In this document: one piece after another, positions 9,573 to 18,002 of the stretch | Numbering within the stretch: position 1 is the stretch's first letter | Layout of the letters: each line of letters opens with the position of its first letter | Assembly: GCA_963721065.1 (NCBI GenBank) | Contig: CAVRHO010000005.1 | Span: 1-64,000 of the forward strand | Direction: 5' to 3' | Length of the DNA: 64,000 nucleotides | Source of the DNA: CAWBLP01 sp963721065 | GTDB taxonomy: Bacteria > Pseudomonadota > Alphaproteobacteria > Acetobacterales > Acetobacteraceae | Notes under the pieces: model-generated | What the model saw: the letters and a program-made list of their open reading frames with translations, nothing else | Databases searched by the model: none | Told to the model about the DNA's origin: nothing | Program-made: the position numbers and the translations under genes

Positions 9573-11399
9573 CTACGCCGCTGCCTCCGCCCGCCGCTCG
9601 AACCGCTTGCGCTCATGCGGGTCCAGGTAGCGCTTGCGCAGGCGGACCGCGGTGGGCGTCACCTCCACCAGCTCATCGTCCTCCACATAGGCGATCGCCT
9701 GCTCCAGGCTCATCCGCCGCGGCGGGGTCAGCAGCATGGCGTCGTCCTTGCCGGCGGCGCGGATGTTGGTGAGCTTCTTCTCCTTGATCGGGTTCACTTC
9801 CAGGTCGTTGCCGCGGCTGTTCTCGCCCAGGATCATGCCGACATAGACCTTCTCGCCCGGGTTCACGAACAGCGTGCCGCGCTCCTGGATGTAGAACAGC
9901 GCGTAATGCACCGCCTCGCCGTTCTCGGTGGACAGCAGCACCCCGTTGCGCCGCCCCTCGATCGGGCCCTTCCACGGCCCGTACCCGGCGAACAGCCGGT
10001 TCATGATGCCGGTGCCGCGGGTGTCGGTCAGGAACTCACCATGGTAGCCGATCAGGCCGCGGCTGGGGATCAGGAACGTCAGCCGCACCTTGCCGCCGCC
10101 GGACGGGCGCATGTCCTGCATCTCGCCCTTGCGCAGGCTCAGCTTCTCCACCACCACGCCGGAATAGGGCTCGTCCACATCGACCAGCACCTCCTCCATC
10201 GGCTCCTCGCGGTCGCCGGTCTCGGGGTTCTGGCGGGTCAGCACGCGCGGGCGGCCTATGGCCAGCTCGAAGCCCTCGCGGCGCATGGTCTCGATCAGCA
10301 CGCCCAACTGCAGTTCGCCGCGGCCGGACACCTCGAACGCCTCGGTTTCCGAGGAGTCCGCCACGCGGATCGCCACGTTGCCCTCGGCCTCCCGGAACAG
10401 CCGCTCGCGGATCTGGCGGGAGGTGACCTTCTTGCCCTCACGCCCGGCCAGCGGGCCGTCGTTGATGCGGAAGGTCATCGCCAGGGTCGGCGGATCGACC
10501 GGGATCGCCGGCAGCGGTTCGGTCAGTTCCGGCGCGCCGATCGTATCCGGCACGGTGCCATCCGACAGGCCGGCGACGGCGATGATGTCGCCCGCCTCCA
10601 CCTCGTCCACCGGCACCCGCTCCAGGCCGCGGAAGGACAGCAGCTTGGTCAGGCGGCCGGTCTCCACCACGGACCCGTCGGTGCGCAGCACCTTCACCGG
10701 CATGTTCACCCGGGCGCGGCCCTGCTCCACCCGGCCGGTCAGCACGCGGCCCAGGAAGTTGTCGTATTCCAGGATGCTGGCGACCATGGCGAACGGCGCC
10801 TCGGCATCGACGCTGGGCGGCGGGACGTGCCGCAGCACCAGGTCGAACAGCACCGAGAGGTCCTGACGCGGACCATCCAGCGACTCATCCGCCCAGCCCT
10901 GCCGGCCGGAGGCATACAGCATCGGGAAGTCGAGCTGCTCGTCATTCGCGCCGAGCGCGGCGAACAGGTCGAAGACTTCGGTGTGGACCTCGTCCGGGCG
11001 GGCGTCGCCACGGTCCACCTTGTTCACCACCACGATGGGCTTCAGGCCGCGGGCCAGCGCCTTGCCGACCACGAACTTGGTCTGCGGCAGAACGCCCTCC
11101 GCGGCATCGACCAGCACAATGGCGCCATCGACCATGTTCAGGATGCGTTCCACCTCGCCGCCGAAATCGGCGTGGCCGGGCGTGTCCACAATGTTGATCC
11201 GGGTGTCCTGCCACACCACCGAGGTGCACTTGGCCAGGATGGTGATACCGCGCTCCCGCTCCAGGTCATTGCGGTCCAGCGCCCGCTCGGCCACCTGCTG
11301 GTGTTCGCGGAACGCGCCGGACTGGCTGAGCAGCTTGTCCACCAGGGTGGTCTTGCCGTGATCGACGTGAGCGATGATCGCAACGTTGCGAATCTGCAT
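9573..11399 (-). CDS. typA: Translational GTPase TypA/BipA
   Basis: A 608-aa ribosome-associated GTPase, the standard length. The G1 motif AHVDHGKTT is at residues 9-17, G3 DTPGHADFGGEV near 75, and G4 NKVD near 130, followed by the EF-G-like beta-barrel and alpha/beta domains and the TypA-specific C-terminal domain (NPIKEKKLTNIRA). The ATG at 11399 (MQIRNVAIIAHVDHG) matches the family start; 13 upstream codons to 11438 look spurious. It is ordinary chromosomal core content, tail to the MNT gene 40 bases downstream. It functions in ribosome assembly and stress adaptation. Confidence 0.96.
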   Translation of the reverse strand: MQIRNVAIIAHVDHGKTTLVDKLLSQSGAFREHQQVAERALDRNDLERERGITILAKCTSVVWQDTRINIVDTPGHADFGGEVERILNMVDGAIVLVDAAEGVLPQTKFVVGKALARGLKPIVVVNKVDRGDARPDEVHTEVFDLFAALGANDEQLDFPMLYASGRQGWADESLDGPRQDLSVLFDLVLRHVPPPSVDAEAPFAMVASILEYDNFLGRVLTGRVEQGRARVNMPVKVLRTDGSVVETGRLTKLLSFRGLERVPVDEVEAGDIIAVAGLSDGTVPDTIGAPELTEPLPAIPVDPPTLAMTFRINDGPLAGREGKKVTSRQIRERLFREAEGNVAIRVADSSETEAFEVSGRGELQLGVLIETMRREGFELAIGRPRVLTRQNPETGDREEPMEEVLVDVDEPYSGVVVEKLSLRKGEMQDMRPSGGGKVRLTFLIPSRGLIGYHGEFLTDTRGTGIMNRLFAGYGPWKGPIEGRRNGVLLSTENGEAVHYALFYIQERGTLFVNPGEKVYVGMILGENSRGNDLEVNPIKEKKLTNIRAAGKDDAMLLTPPRRMSLEQAIAYVEDDELVEVTPTAVRLRKRYLDPHERKRFERRAEAAA

Positions 11400-11559
11400 G
11401 GGGAGGCTCGGACTGTTGGGATATTGCAGCGCACACATAGGCGCGATCCGCCCCGGGTGCGAGACCTAAAATCGCCGGGCAACGGTCGGGCTGGCGGCCC
11501 GGGCCCGGGCAACCACGCCGCGAAGGGGTCCAGCTTCCGGTCCGAGCGCACCCCGGACG

Positions 11560-12228
11560 TTGCAGCGCGGTCGTGCCGTTGGCAAGCTTTCGGCCGTGCT
11601 GGCCCCATTGAACGCGCATCGGGACAATTCGCGAGGAAGCGGCGCCCGCGTCCGGTCGCCCAGCCGTGTCCTGCTGGCGGTCCTGCTGCTGGCCGCCTGC
11701 ACCAACCCGGAGCACGACGCCCAGGTGCAGGCGCTCGACACCGCCCTGCGAGGCGCCACGGTGGCGACGCAGGAGGCAATCGGGTGCCGGGCACGGCTGG
11801 CACAGGAACCGCGGTTCCGGATGCTCCAGCGGCGCATGCCGCTGACGGATATCGGTTCCGCCACGCTCCCCCAAATGGCTGACCCGGCCCATGCGACCCT
11901 CGAGGAGATTGTGGCGCTGGATGCCTGGAGCCGCGGCCTGAACACCTGCCGGGAGCGCCTGCTGCAGGCCCTCAACACCACACTTCCCAGCCTCGGCCCG
12001 ATCGTGGAAGCCTCCCGCGACGACGATGCTGCCGCCTTCGTGGCGCTCGCCCACCGGCGCTCGACCTGGGGGGACACGGTCGTGCGGCTGATGAAGAACC
12101 GGACGAAGCTGCGGGCTGCCCTGATCGACCAGGCCAACCAGACGGTGGCGGACATTTCCAAACTTCAGCAGCAGCAGTTCAACCGCCGCACGACCATCCT
12201 GAGCTCGGTCATCCGCATCCTGCCCTGA
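11560..12228 (+). CDS. Putative lipoprotein of unknown function
   Basis: The translated frame carries a signal of lipoprotein type: basic stretch RVRSPSR, hydrophobic LLAVLLL and a lipobox LLAAC, with the acylated cysteine about 47 residues in. The mature part (~175 aa) is mostly helical and ends with a polar SKLQQQQFNRR segment. The start is unclear: the only in-frame starts are TTG at 11560, a GTG near 11595 and a TTG near 11607, and none has a convincing ribosome site. I do not recognise the family. It diverges from typA. Confidence 0.55.
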   Translation: MQRGRAVGKLSAVLAPLNAHRDNSRGSGARVRSPSRVLLAVLLLAACTNPEHDAQVQALDTALRGATVATQEAIGCRARLAQEPRFRMLQRRMPLTDIGSATLPQMADPAHATLEEIVALDAWSRGLNTCRERLLQALNTTLPSLGPIVEASRDDDAAAFVALAHRRSTWGDTVVRLMKNRTKLRAALIDQANQTVADISKLQQQQFNRRTTILSSVIRILP

Positions 12229-12338
12229 GCCGAGGCCGCCTCACGCGGGCGGCACGACGGCGTCTCACCAAACCGTGTTTCCGCCCCGCGCCCGGCCACG
12301 CCCAAATTGCGCTCGCAGTTTCATCTGGAGGCCGTGGC

Positions 12339-12626
12339 ATGCGTGCAGTGCGACTCTCGTTCCTGGCTGGTCTGCTGGTGCTGCCCGCGGTGGCGGCGCG
12401 GGCCGACTGCGACCGGCATCGCATGCTGAACACGGTCAAGCAGTACGGCGCGGTGGTGGAGCTGGACAACGGCAGCCATTGGCGGGTGGACGAGCTGGAC
12501 CGCTCCATCGCCCAGAACTGGAAGCAGGACGCGCCGATCACCGCCTGTCGCGACGAGCTGATCAACCGCGAAGACCATGAGAGCGTACGCGCCGAACGCA
12601 CCGAGCGCGGGTTCGTGTCGGACTGA
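12339..12626 (+). CDS. Small exported protein, unknown function
   Basis: A 95-aa protein with a clear signal peptide (MRAVRLSFLAGLLVLPAVAARA, cleavage after ARA near residue 22) and a ~70-aa mature chain holding two cysteines (Cys24 and one in ITACRDEL) that could form a disulphide in the periplasm. The preceding bases contain tctggagg, a good ribosome site 6-8 bases before the ATG. Short secreted proteins of this layout are common hypotheticals in Acetobacteraceae; the function is unknown. Confidence 0.7.
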   Translation: MRAVRLSFLAGLLVLPAVAARADCDRHRMLNTVKQYGAVVELDNGSHWRVDELDRSIAQNWKQDAPITACRDELINREDHESVRAERTERGFVSD

Positions 12627-13253
12627 AACATCCGCGCCACGGCCCGCGCGTCGCGACCGGTCGGCCGGCGCGCGACCCGCCGCCGAACGGTCGCCGCCCG
12701 ACACCGCGGACAGTCCGTGCAGGCACCATGCTGCGGCACCGGTCGCAGACTGGCGGTTCAGGCGGGGACTTCCCCGGGAAGCAAGAGCGCACGATCCCGC
12801 CCCCTGGCCGGGCGGTCGGCACGGCTCAGTTCATCGGGACCGATCGGAACCACCAAATGATACTGCACCGGAAGATCAGGCGGCCGCTGCGTGCAGCCAC
12901 GAAGGACCGCGACGCGGCCCCGAGCCAGTCCCGATCCCGTTTCTCTTGCGTGATGCTCCGGCGCGCGAGACATGGCGACACATCCCTTCGGCCCGGAACC
13001 GGCGGCAACGTCGATCGCAAGCACCTTTCTGAACAGCCCGACCATACGGAAAGCCAAGTTCTGCAACGATGGGAACGCCAACCGCTCAACCCGTCGTGAT
13101 CGCCTGATCGGACACCCCTGGGAACCGCCCCGAGCCACTGATGCCGAACCGCGACCGGCAAGCCACGGTTCGGCCGCAACCGAACCGTCCGCGTCTGCCG
13201 GCCGCCCGCCGGCGGCATATGGTGGCCCGCAGCCAACGAGGGAACCCAGGCCC
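12627..13253. other. Gene-free stretch between small exported protein and ArsR regulator
   Basis: About 630 bases with several frames open on both strands, but the translations are Arg/Pro-rich, lack ribosome sites and match no family I know. The promoter of the ArsR-type gene should be in the last 200 bases. I see no hairpin followed by a T-run and no repeat. Confidence 0.4.
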
Positions 13254-13934
13254 ATGAGCGACACCACCCGGCTTGCCGCCACCGCCGCACTGCTCGGCGA
13301 TCCGGCACGCGCCAACATGCTGGTCGCGCTGATGGACGGACGCGCGCTGACCGCCAAGGAACTGGCCTATGCTGCACGCGTATCGCCCCAGACCACCAGC
13401 GGCCACCTGGGCAAGCTGACCGAAGCGGGGTTGCTGGCGCTGACGAAGCAAGGGCGGCACCACTATTACCGTCTCGCCTCCCCACTGGTCGGACAGATGG
13501 TGGAAAGCGTCATGGCAGTCGCCGGACCGGGTACGCCCGCCAGACTCACCTGGCGTGGCGGAGAGGCGCTGCGCACCGCCCGCACCTGCTACGACCATCT
13601 CGCCGGCCGCCTGGGCGTGGCGCTCGCTACAGCGCTGTGTGCGCAGGGGCATGTGGTGCTGACGGCCGACGGCGGCGAAGTCAGCGAGTCCGGCCGCCGC
13701 CTGCTCCAGGCGTTCGGCGCCGAACCGGCACCCGGAAAGCGGGTGTTCTGTCGCCCCTGCCTGGACTGGAGCGAGCGCCGCCCGCACATCGCCGGTCGTC
13801 TGGGCGCCGCGCTGGCGACGCGCTGTTTCGAGCTCGGCTGGATCGCGCGTCAGCGCGATACGCGTGCGGTCACGGTTACCCAGCCGGGACGCGCCGGGTT
13901 CGCGGAATACTTCGGGGTGCGTCTGGACCCCTGA
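13254..13934 (+). CDS. ArsR-family winged-helix transcriptional regulator
   Basis: A 226-aa protein. Residues ~8-85 form an ArsR-type winged helix: LLGDPARANMLVALMDGRALTAKELA, recognition region SPQTTSGHLGKLTEAGLL and wing KQGRHHYYRLAS. The C-terminal half is the long extension found in ArsR regulators of this subtype (GVALATAL, RLLQAFG, CLDWSERRPHIAGRLGAAL), with three cysteines that might sense metal or redox; that is inference. The ATG at 13254 follows a purine-rich agggaaccc. The long upstream extension to 12972 is not supported. No adjacent transport or metal-resistance target is seen. Confidence 0.85.
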   Translation: MSDTTRLAATAALLGDPARANMLVALMDGRALTAKELAYAARVSPQTTSGHLGKLTEAGLLALTKQGRHHYYRLASPLVGQMVESVMAVAGPGTPARLTWRGGEALRTARTCYDHLAGRLGVALATALCAQGHVVLTADGGEVSESGRRLLQAFGAEPAPGKRVFCRPCLDWSERRPHIAGRLGAALATRCFELGWIARQRDTRAVTVTQPGRAGFAEYFGVRLDP

Positions 13935-14240
13935 TCCGCCCAGCCGAACGGTAGTGTACCTGCGCGCCCGGCATTGCCACATATCGGAGTCATCGCAGGC
14001 CGCATACTGTCCGAAATCGCGCCCTGGCGTGTAAACGATTGCGTGCCGGCGATGTGCCCCAACAGACATTCTTGCGGGTTACTGTCATTTTTCCCAGCCC
14101 GCATCAACTCGACACACGGCGTGCATGCTGCCTAGTCTTTCCGCAGCGATCAAGAAGTCCGTAGGACCCGGCTAGGCTATTTCCAACGCCCACCGGGAGG
14201 ACCCAGGCACGGGTTTTTTCGCGCTACCGGAGGGTTGGCC
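13935..14240. other. Upstream region of the exported-protein operon
   Basis: About 300 bases, locally more AT-rich than the surroundings (around 14030-14130), consistent with promoter DNA for the plus-strand gene at 14241. A ggaggg ribosome site lies at 14229-14234. A short T-run (gggtttttt) at about 14213-14219 follows GC-rich sequence but I cannot fold a convincing stem. Confidence 0.35.
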
Positions 14241-16091
14241 GTGCGATGCGTGAGCGTTGAAAGCACCCGTCCGATCAAAGCGCTGAACGTCATCGTCACC
14301 TGTTGCCTGTTGGTATTTATGTCGGGTTGGCCCGCACTGGCCGCTGAACCGGCCCAGAACAACACAGGCCTTGCAGGACATCCACTGACGCAACAAGAGG
14401 CCGACGCGCAGATATCCGGCCTGATCGCCGGCGCCGAACGTGCGCTGAATGACAGCGAGACATCGGGGACCGCCTATGCGCTGGCATCGAAACTGTTCAC
14501 CTCGGCCCTGGCGCTGCTGCAGGACGCCTCTCCCGCCGGCATCCGCATGCTGATGGCGTTCCCGACAACCCTGCGCGCACGCGCCGCCGCCGAAGCGGCC
14601 GCGGGACATGCGGACAAGGCCCTGCGCTTTTCGATCTTTGCCGACGCATCCTCGGCAATTCTGCCAACCACGGGCGATGGGTCGCAACGCCCTGCCGCGC
14701 AGGCGGAAGCGCCGGCGGACACGCAGCAGCCTGCGCAACCTGGAACGATGGCGGACGCATCGAAAGATTCGGGCGCCGCACCACGGCCCGAAACCGCTCC
14801 TTCCCAGGCGCCGAACGACGAATCGACACTCCCGAATGCAGCGGGCGTGACACCGCCGGAGGCGACGCCGTCGCAAACGGCCATGGCTTCAGAGCGCGCC
14901 GCAGACGGCCCCGGTCCGACCAGTACCTCCGATGGCGGTGCGACGACGCCCATTGCGCCACGGTCGCCGGCCGATGCAACGGCCCCATCGTCGCACAGCG
15001 CCAGACACACGGCGACACCGTTGGCAATCAACCAGCCGGCAACACCATTGTCCGGCGACTCCGCACAACACGATCCGGGAAACGCGACACCAGGGCCGGA
15101 CGCACAGGCCCCATCGCCGCCGGAAGCCGCGGCAACTGCGGCCGTGCCGGACGCGCCCGCCTCATCGGCCGCGCCGGGTGCAACGCCGATGGACGGCGGA
15201 CCACCGCAACCGGCTGCAGCCGTGGCGGAGGCGCAACAGGCGACACCGAAACAGGCCGCGCCGGAACAGGATCTCCGCGACGTCACCGCCGGTCCCGCAA
15301 CGCCGGCCGACAGCGCGCCAACGACGATCGCCACGGCACAACCGGATGCCACGCCACAGCGGGACGCCGCGGCGCCCGCAACGCCGCCCCACGCAGGCGA
15401 TGTGACCGCCGCTGACACGCTCCGACCGGATGCGGCGAAACCTTCGACGACGCCCGCCGCCGAAGCCGCAAAGCAGGGCACTGCAAACGCGACACAGGCA
15501 CCTCACGGTTCGGCGCCGTCAGCCTCCGCACCGGACAGCCCCGCGGCCGCGGCCGATGCAGCGACATCACCTCCGGGCAGAGCAGCGAACGCCACGCCAC
15601 AGCCCGGCGACGCCGCGCGCGGGACCGAAGATGCTGCGCGGGGAACCGAAGAAGACCTGCGGCGCACCGACAGGCAGGAGTTGGGCGGCCAGCCGACAGC
15701 GGGCCAGCCATCGTCCGACCAGCAGCAGACCGCAATGCTCTCGGTGACGGCACCACGCGTCGCCTCACAGGCATCGCCCGCCATCCGCCTTTCCGCATCC
15801 GTGCGGCAGGCCCTGCTGAAGCGCGGTGACGCCATGCTGGAACTCAAGGACCTGTCCGCGGCCCGGATGCTGTTTGCGCGTGCCGCCGAAGCCGGTGTCG
15901 CGGTCGCCGCGCTCAAGCTGGGCGACACGTACAATCCCACGTTCCTGGCCCAGCATGACCTGCGCGGCGTGCGGCCCGATCCGGCCGTCGCCGTGTCCTG
16001 GTATCGCAAAGCCCTGGAACTGGGCGAAGCGCAGGCCGCGGACCGGCTGCGCGCACTGGGAGCACCAACGACACCCTCGCCCACGCAGTAA
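14241..16091 (+). CDS. Exported Ala/Pro/Thr-rich protein with C-terminal Sel1/TPR-like repeat
   Basis: A 616-aa protein starting at a GTG with the ribosome site ggaggg seven bases upstream (a TTG at 14235 is too close to it). An N-terminal signal segment (VIVTCCLLVFMSGWPALAAEP) is followed by a ~100-aa helical domain (QISGLIAGAERALND, ASKLFTSALALL), then about 330 residues of low-complexity Ala/Pro/Thr/Gln with no fold expected, then a C-terminal module (SAARMLFARAAEAG, AVSWYRKALELGEAQAADRL) that matches Sel1/TPR repeats. This looks like a periplasmic or surface tether joining two helical protein-binding ends. It is the first of three same-strand exported genes. The function is not known. Confidence 0.72.
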   Translation: MRCVSVESTRPIKALNVIVTCCLLVFMSGWPALAAEPAQNNTGLAGHPLTQQEADAQISGLIAGAERALNDSETSGTAYALASKLFTSALALLQDASPAGIRMLMAFPTTLRARAAAEAAAGHADKALRFSIFADASSAILPTTGDGSQRPAAQAEAPADTQQPAQPGTMADASKDSGAAPRPETAPSQAPNDESTLPNAAGVTPPEATPSQTAMASERAADGPGPTSTSDGGATTPIAPRSPADATAPSSHSARHTATPLAINQPATPLSGDSAQHDPGNATPGPDAQAPSPPEAAATAAVPDAPASSAAPGATPMDGGPPQPAAAVAEAQQATPKQAAPEQDLRDVTAGPATPADSAPTTIATAQPDATPQRDAAAPATPPHAGDVTAADTLRPDAAKPSTTPAAEAAKQGTANATQAPHGSAPSASAPDSPAAAADAATSPPGRAANATPQPGDAARGTEDAARGTEEDLRRTDRQELGGQPTAGQPSSDQQQTAMLSVTAPRVASQASPAIRLSASVRQALLKRGDAMLELKDLSAARMLFARAAEAGVAVAALKLGDTYNPTFLAQHDLRGVRPDPAVAVSWYRKALELGEAQAADRLRALGAPTTPSPTQ

Positions 16092-16155
16092 GTGGACCAC
16101 GCCGACATCGAAAACCACGCCGTCCCGCCACCAACATCATCCGGAGCCCGCGCCT

Positions 16156-17337
16156 GTGCATCCTGAACACGCGATCGGTAAAGGACGTTTCGTATGGTTT
16201 GCAGTCCTGGTCTGCGTCCTGTGTATCGCAGCCCTGGCCGGCGCCTGGCCCTCCACGGCATCGGCGCAGGCCCAGTCGGACGAGGCGCCGCCGGGTGCTG
16301 CAACGCCGGGGATGAACAACCGAAGCGATGCAGCCAGAATTGCCCGCATCAATGCCTGGACTGTCGGGCTTGCCGCCGGCCAGCTTGAAGGCGCACCCAT
16401 TCGCTTCGCGACGGACATCGCCCGCGTGGTCGATGACGGCGACAATCTTCACGTGCTGCCGATCGTTACCCGCGGCCCTTCGGACAACATCAACGATCTG
16501 CTGTATCTGAAGGGCGTCGATCTGGCGATCATCAATTCCGATTCCCTGGACGAATTCGAGGCGAAGATTCCCGCGATCCGGCAGCGGATCACCTACATCC
16601 TTCGCCTGTTCCCGTCGGAGCTGCATATCTTCGTGCGCCCCGGAATCAATTCGCTCGACGATCTGAAGGGCAAGAAGGTCAACTTCAACACGCACGGCAC
16701 GGCGGCGGCCTATTCCGGGCCGCGGATGTTCGCCAAGCTCAAGCTCCATGTGCAGGAGACGTTCATCCCGCACCAGGTTGCGCTGGGCCAGATGCGCGCC
16801 GGCACCGGCGATATCGCCGCCGTGGTATTCGTCACCTCCAAGCCGGTCGAGGCATTCCTGCGCGGCACCTGGCCGCCCGGGTTCAAGTTCCTGTCGGTGC
16901 CGTTTCAGGACTTCAGCTTCTATCTGCCGGCGACGCTGACATCGAAAGACTATCCGCAACTGATCCCGCCAGGGCAGGAAGTGCATACCATCGCCGTGCC
17001 GACCATCCTGGCCGCGTATAACTGGCCGAAGGGATCGAACCGCTACAACCGGGTTGCGCGCCTGACCGACCGCCTGTTCAGCAGCCTGCCGAAGCTGCAG
17101 GGCGTGGGCTTCCATCCCAAGTGGAAGGACGTCGTCCTGAACGCGGAAGTTCCCGGGTTGCAACGCTTTCCCGCCGCCCAGGAATGGCTGGACCGGACCA
17201 GGCCCGTCGCCGAAAACGCGCCGGCTGCCGCCGGCCATGCCGAGGAAGAGGTGCCGCCCGGCTCGATCGTTCTGTCCCCCGCAAATGCCAGGCTCTACCA
17301 GGAATTCCTGAACTGGCGCCGGCAGCACAGCCAGTAG
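16156..17337 (+). CDS. TAXI-family TRAP transporter solute receptor (periplasmic)
   Basis: A 393-aa protein with a signal peptide (WFAVLVCVLCIAALAGAW...ASAQA). The mature domain is a TAXI-type/NMT1-like binding protein: ITYILRLFPSELHIFVRP, INSLDDLKGKKVNFNTHGTAAAYSG, and the later QMRAGTGDIAAVVFVTSKPVEAFL typical of ligand-cleft loops. The GTG at 16156 is chosen because ccggag lies about ten bases upstream and the N-terminus then begins directly before the signal helix; the frame extends further upstream only through the preceding gene. No DctM/DctQ-like permease gene is in the window, so it may serve another transporter or act as a sensor. It follows the Sel1 gene by 64 bases and precedes a DsrE-family gene by 48. 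Confidence 0.8.
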   Translation: MHPEHAIGKGRFVWFAVLVCVLCIAALAGAWPSTASAQAQSDEAPPGAATPGMNNRSDAARIARINAWTVGLAAGQLEGAPIRFATDIARVVDDGDNLHVLPIVTRGPSDNINDLLYLKGVDLAIINSDSLDEFEAKIPAIRQRITYILRLFPSELHIFVRPGINSLDDLKGKKVNFNTHGTAAAYSGPRMFAKLKLHVQETFIPHQVALGQMRAGTGDIAAVVFVTSKPVEAFLRGTWPPGFKFLSVPFQDFSFYLPATLTSKDYPQLIPPGQEVHTIAVPTILAAYNWPKGSNRYNRVARLTDRLFSSLPKLQGVGFHPKWKDVVLNAEVPGLQRFPAAQEWLDRTRPVAENAPAAAGHAEEEVPPGSIVLSPANARLYQEFLNWRRQHSQ

Positions 17338-17385
17338 TCACCCTTTTCCGCATCCACACAACACCGCAACCGGAGGACGCGTCCC

Positions 17386-17916
17386 ATGCGTCGACCCAAG
17401 ATCGCTGCCATAGGTTTCGCTGCGTTCGCGCTTGTCGCTGCACTGGCCGCCGCCGTCCACTGGCCGTCATCGGCCATGGCGGACCCGCGAACGCAGGGCA
17501 CGCACGCCGCCAGCCAGGCGCCGATCCAACCGGCTGCCGTGTCCACGCCACTGCACCGGGTGGTGATTTAGATCAGCGAGAACGATCCCAAGCTGATGAA
17601 CGTCGCGCTCAACAATGCACAGAACCTGCGGGCCTATTACGCCCAGCGAGGCCAGAAGGTGGAGATCGAGTTCGTGGCCTACGGTGCCGGCCTGGCCATG
17701 ATGCGCAGCGACATCTCGCCGGTGAAGCAGCGCGTGGCCGCAATGAGTTGCAGCATGCCTGATGTCACGTTCAGCGGCTGCGGCAATACGCTGGCCAAGG
17801 ACATGCGGGTGGAAAAAAAGAAGATCGCCCTGGTCTCGCAGGCACGCGTGGTGCCATCGGGCGTGGTGCGCATCGTGCAACTGGAGGAGCAGGGCTGGAC
17901 GTATCTGCGACCGTAG
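17386..17916 (+). pseudogene. Exported DsrE-family protein interrupted by an in-frame amber codon
   Basis: The frame opens with an ATG after accggagga and a signal peptide (IGFAAFALVAALAAAV...AMA), runs to HRVVI, hits TAG at 17569-17571 and continues in the same frame as ISENDPKLMNVALNNAQNL, EIEFVAYGAGLAMM, FSGCGNTL and a terminal QGWTYLRP, all hallmarks of periplasmic DsrE/DsrF-like proteins. Relatives have Gln at this point (VVIQISE), so a CAG-to-TAG change is the simplest reading. The conserved cysteine of CGNT is kept. The 3' part beyond the stop shows no other damage, which argues for a recent mutation, an error, or suppression. Confidence 0.82.
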
Positions 17917-18002
17917 CCGATGCGGGCGCCCGGCACGAACGCGCGCGGGGCCGGCTTCGGCCCGCACCGCCGCTGCCGGTCCGGCGGCCCCATCCTCCTC
18001 CG

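Noticed and set aside
9615..11882. A 755-aa plus-strand open frame over typA
   Set aside because: Shadow of the minus-strand typA gene in GC-rich DNA; no domain, His/Gln-rich composition.
12728..13250. Open plus-strand frames upstream of the ArsR gene
   Set aside because: Arg/Pro-rich, no ribosome site, and no family resemblance.
16156..17337. A complete TRAP transporter with the TAXI receptor
   Set aside because: No DctQ/DctM-like membrane gene lies on either side.
17569..17571. TAG as pyrrolysine or another recoded residue
   Set aside because: Family alignment from memory suggests Gln there, no recoding element is visible, and no pyrrolysine genes are in the window.
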